Assembly (NCBI RefSeq): GCF_014898815.1
Contig: NW_026515539.1
Coordinates: 2,604,001 to 2,668,000 of the forward strand
Length of the DNA stretch: 64,000 bases
From: Panonychus citri
Taxonomy: Eukaryota; Arthropoda; Arachnida; Trombidiformes; Tetranychidae
Direction of reading: 5' to 3'
Below the pieces are notes generated by a model that saw only the letters and a list, made by a program, of their open reading frames with translations, was not told the DNA's origin and ran no database searches. Numbering within the stretch: position 1 is the stretch's first letter; each line of letters begins with the position of its first letter. A program made the translations under genes and the position numbers. Shown here piece after piece: positions 63,685 through 64,000 of this stretch.

Positions 63685-63981
63685 CTGATTATTCACTGAA
63701 TGATCAAGATTTACTAAATCAATTTAAAAGAGAAACGATTTTTCAAAGAATAGAGAAAGAGTTTTGACCATTGAGTCAACATTTAAACAAAGATTAATAC
63801 TTATCTTAAGCTTTCCTCCATCTTTGTTCCCACGGCCAATTCGTCGCCAACATGTTAATTTAGAAACAAAAGAAAACAATTAATTTCCAATTCTAAATTC
63901 TAATTAATTTTAATACTTAAATCTACCTTTTCTAATCTAATTAGATTTCCAATCAATTCGTTCCTCTTGATTCTAATATAT

Positions 63982-63999
63982 AAAAAGAAAAGAAAGAAA
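63982..63999 (+). other. polypurine tract (proposed)
   Basis: An 18-base A/G-only run at the window edge. In LTR elements the plus-strand primer tract directly abuts the 3' LTR, so the next bases outside the window should begin the second LTR. Confidence 0.55.
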
Positions 64000-64000
64000 T

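Larger units (their letters stand above)
62796..63981 (+). other. retroelement 3' non-coding region with hairpin array
   Basis: About 1.2 kb between the pol stop and the polypurine tract, unusually long for a gypsy element without env. It holds five hairpin motif copies and three loosely similar blocks around CGCCAA (63216-63240, 63432-63442 and 63833-63860). No open frame is seen. Confidence 0.7.
56469..64000 (+). mobile_element. Ty3/gypsy-type LTR retrotransposon (3' end outside window)
   Basis: Order: 5' LTR 56469-56956, primer-binding site, gag frame, gag-pol frame ending at 62795, a 1.2-kb non-coding 3' region, and a polypurine tract at 63982-63999. The domain order protease-RT-RNase H-integrase is that of Ty3/gypsy, not copia. 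There is no env frame. The long intact pol frame indicates a recent insertion. The 3' LTR should start at about the last base of the window, so LTR identity and target-site duplication cannot be assessed. It sits in the same orientation as the SK gene. Confidence 0.92.

Overview
The window is AT-rich eukaryotic DNA. It has genes split by GT-AG introns, long Asn/Gln/His-rich protein tracts, many (GA)n microsatellites and a Ty3/gypsy-type retroelement. The gene content (a Spatzle/neurotrophin-like cystine-knot ligand, an orphan SLC6 transporter, an SBK-type kinase and an SK channel) points to an arthropod. A chelicerate such as a mite is possible, but the sequence alone does not prove it. All exon models were built by eye from reading frame, splice consensus and phase, with no transcript or database support.

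Layout. 1-1300 holds a decayed non-LTR retrotransposon ORF1 fragment. 1320-1819 is a 500-bp foldback MITE flanked by TA. 2093-3021 (+) is the 3' part of a Spatzle/neurotrophin-like gene, four exons. 4783-17855 (+) is an orphan SLC6 transporter gene, seven coding exons and 870 aa, with a TATA plus initiator promoter and a poly(A) signal. 19420-24717 (+) is an SBK-family protein kinase, five exons and 371 aa, with a Src-like catalytic loop. 29404-25703 (-) is an unrecognised secreted protein, two exons and 245 aa, carrying a duplicated LPLK..SN.KP motif; it converges on the kinase gene. 29405-35391 is intergenic DNA with microsatellites and possible leader exons. 35392-38893 (+) is the N-terminus and S1 segment of a small-conductance Ca2+-activated K+ (SK/KCNN) channel; the remaining exons were not found. 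38894-56468 is presumed SK intron, rich in short palindromes. 56469 to the window end is a near-intact sense-oriented Ty3/gypsy element: LTR, PBS, gag, a 1570-codon gag-pol frame, a 1.2-kb 3' non-coding region and a polypurine tract on the last bases.

The most unusual signal is in the retroelement. Its 3' non-coding region carries five quasi-palindromes with a shared core (AAGTAAATTACCC), each flanked by a different but self-complementary arm pair. A sixth copy, in the opposite orientation, lies in the 5' LTR. Conserved cores with covarying arms suggest a structured RNA or DNA element.

The host genes do not form one pathway. They are a typical arthropod mix of signalling (cystine-knot ligand, kinase), transport and excitability (SLC6, SK). 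The retroelement supplies its own gag, protease, RT, RNase H and integrase.
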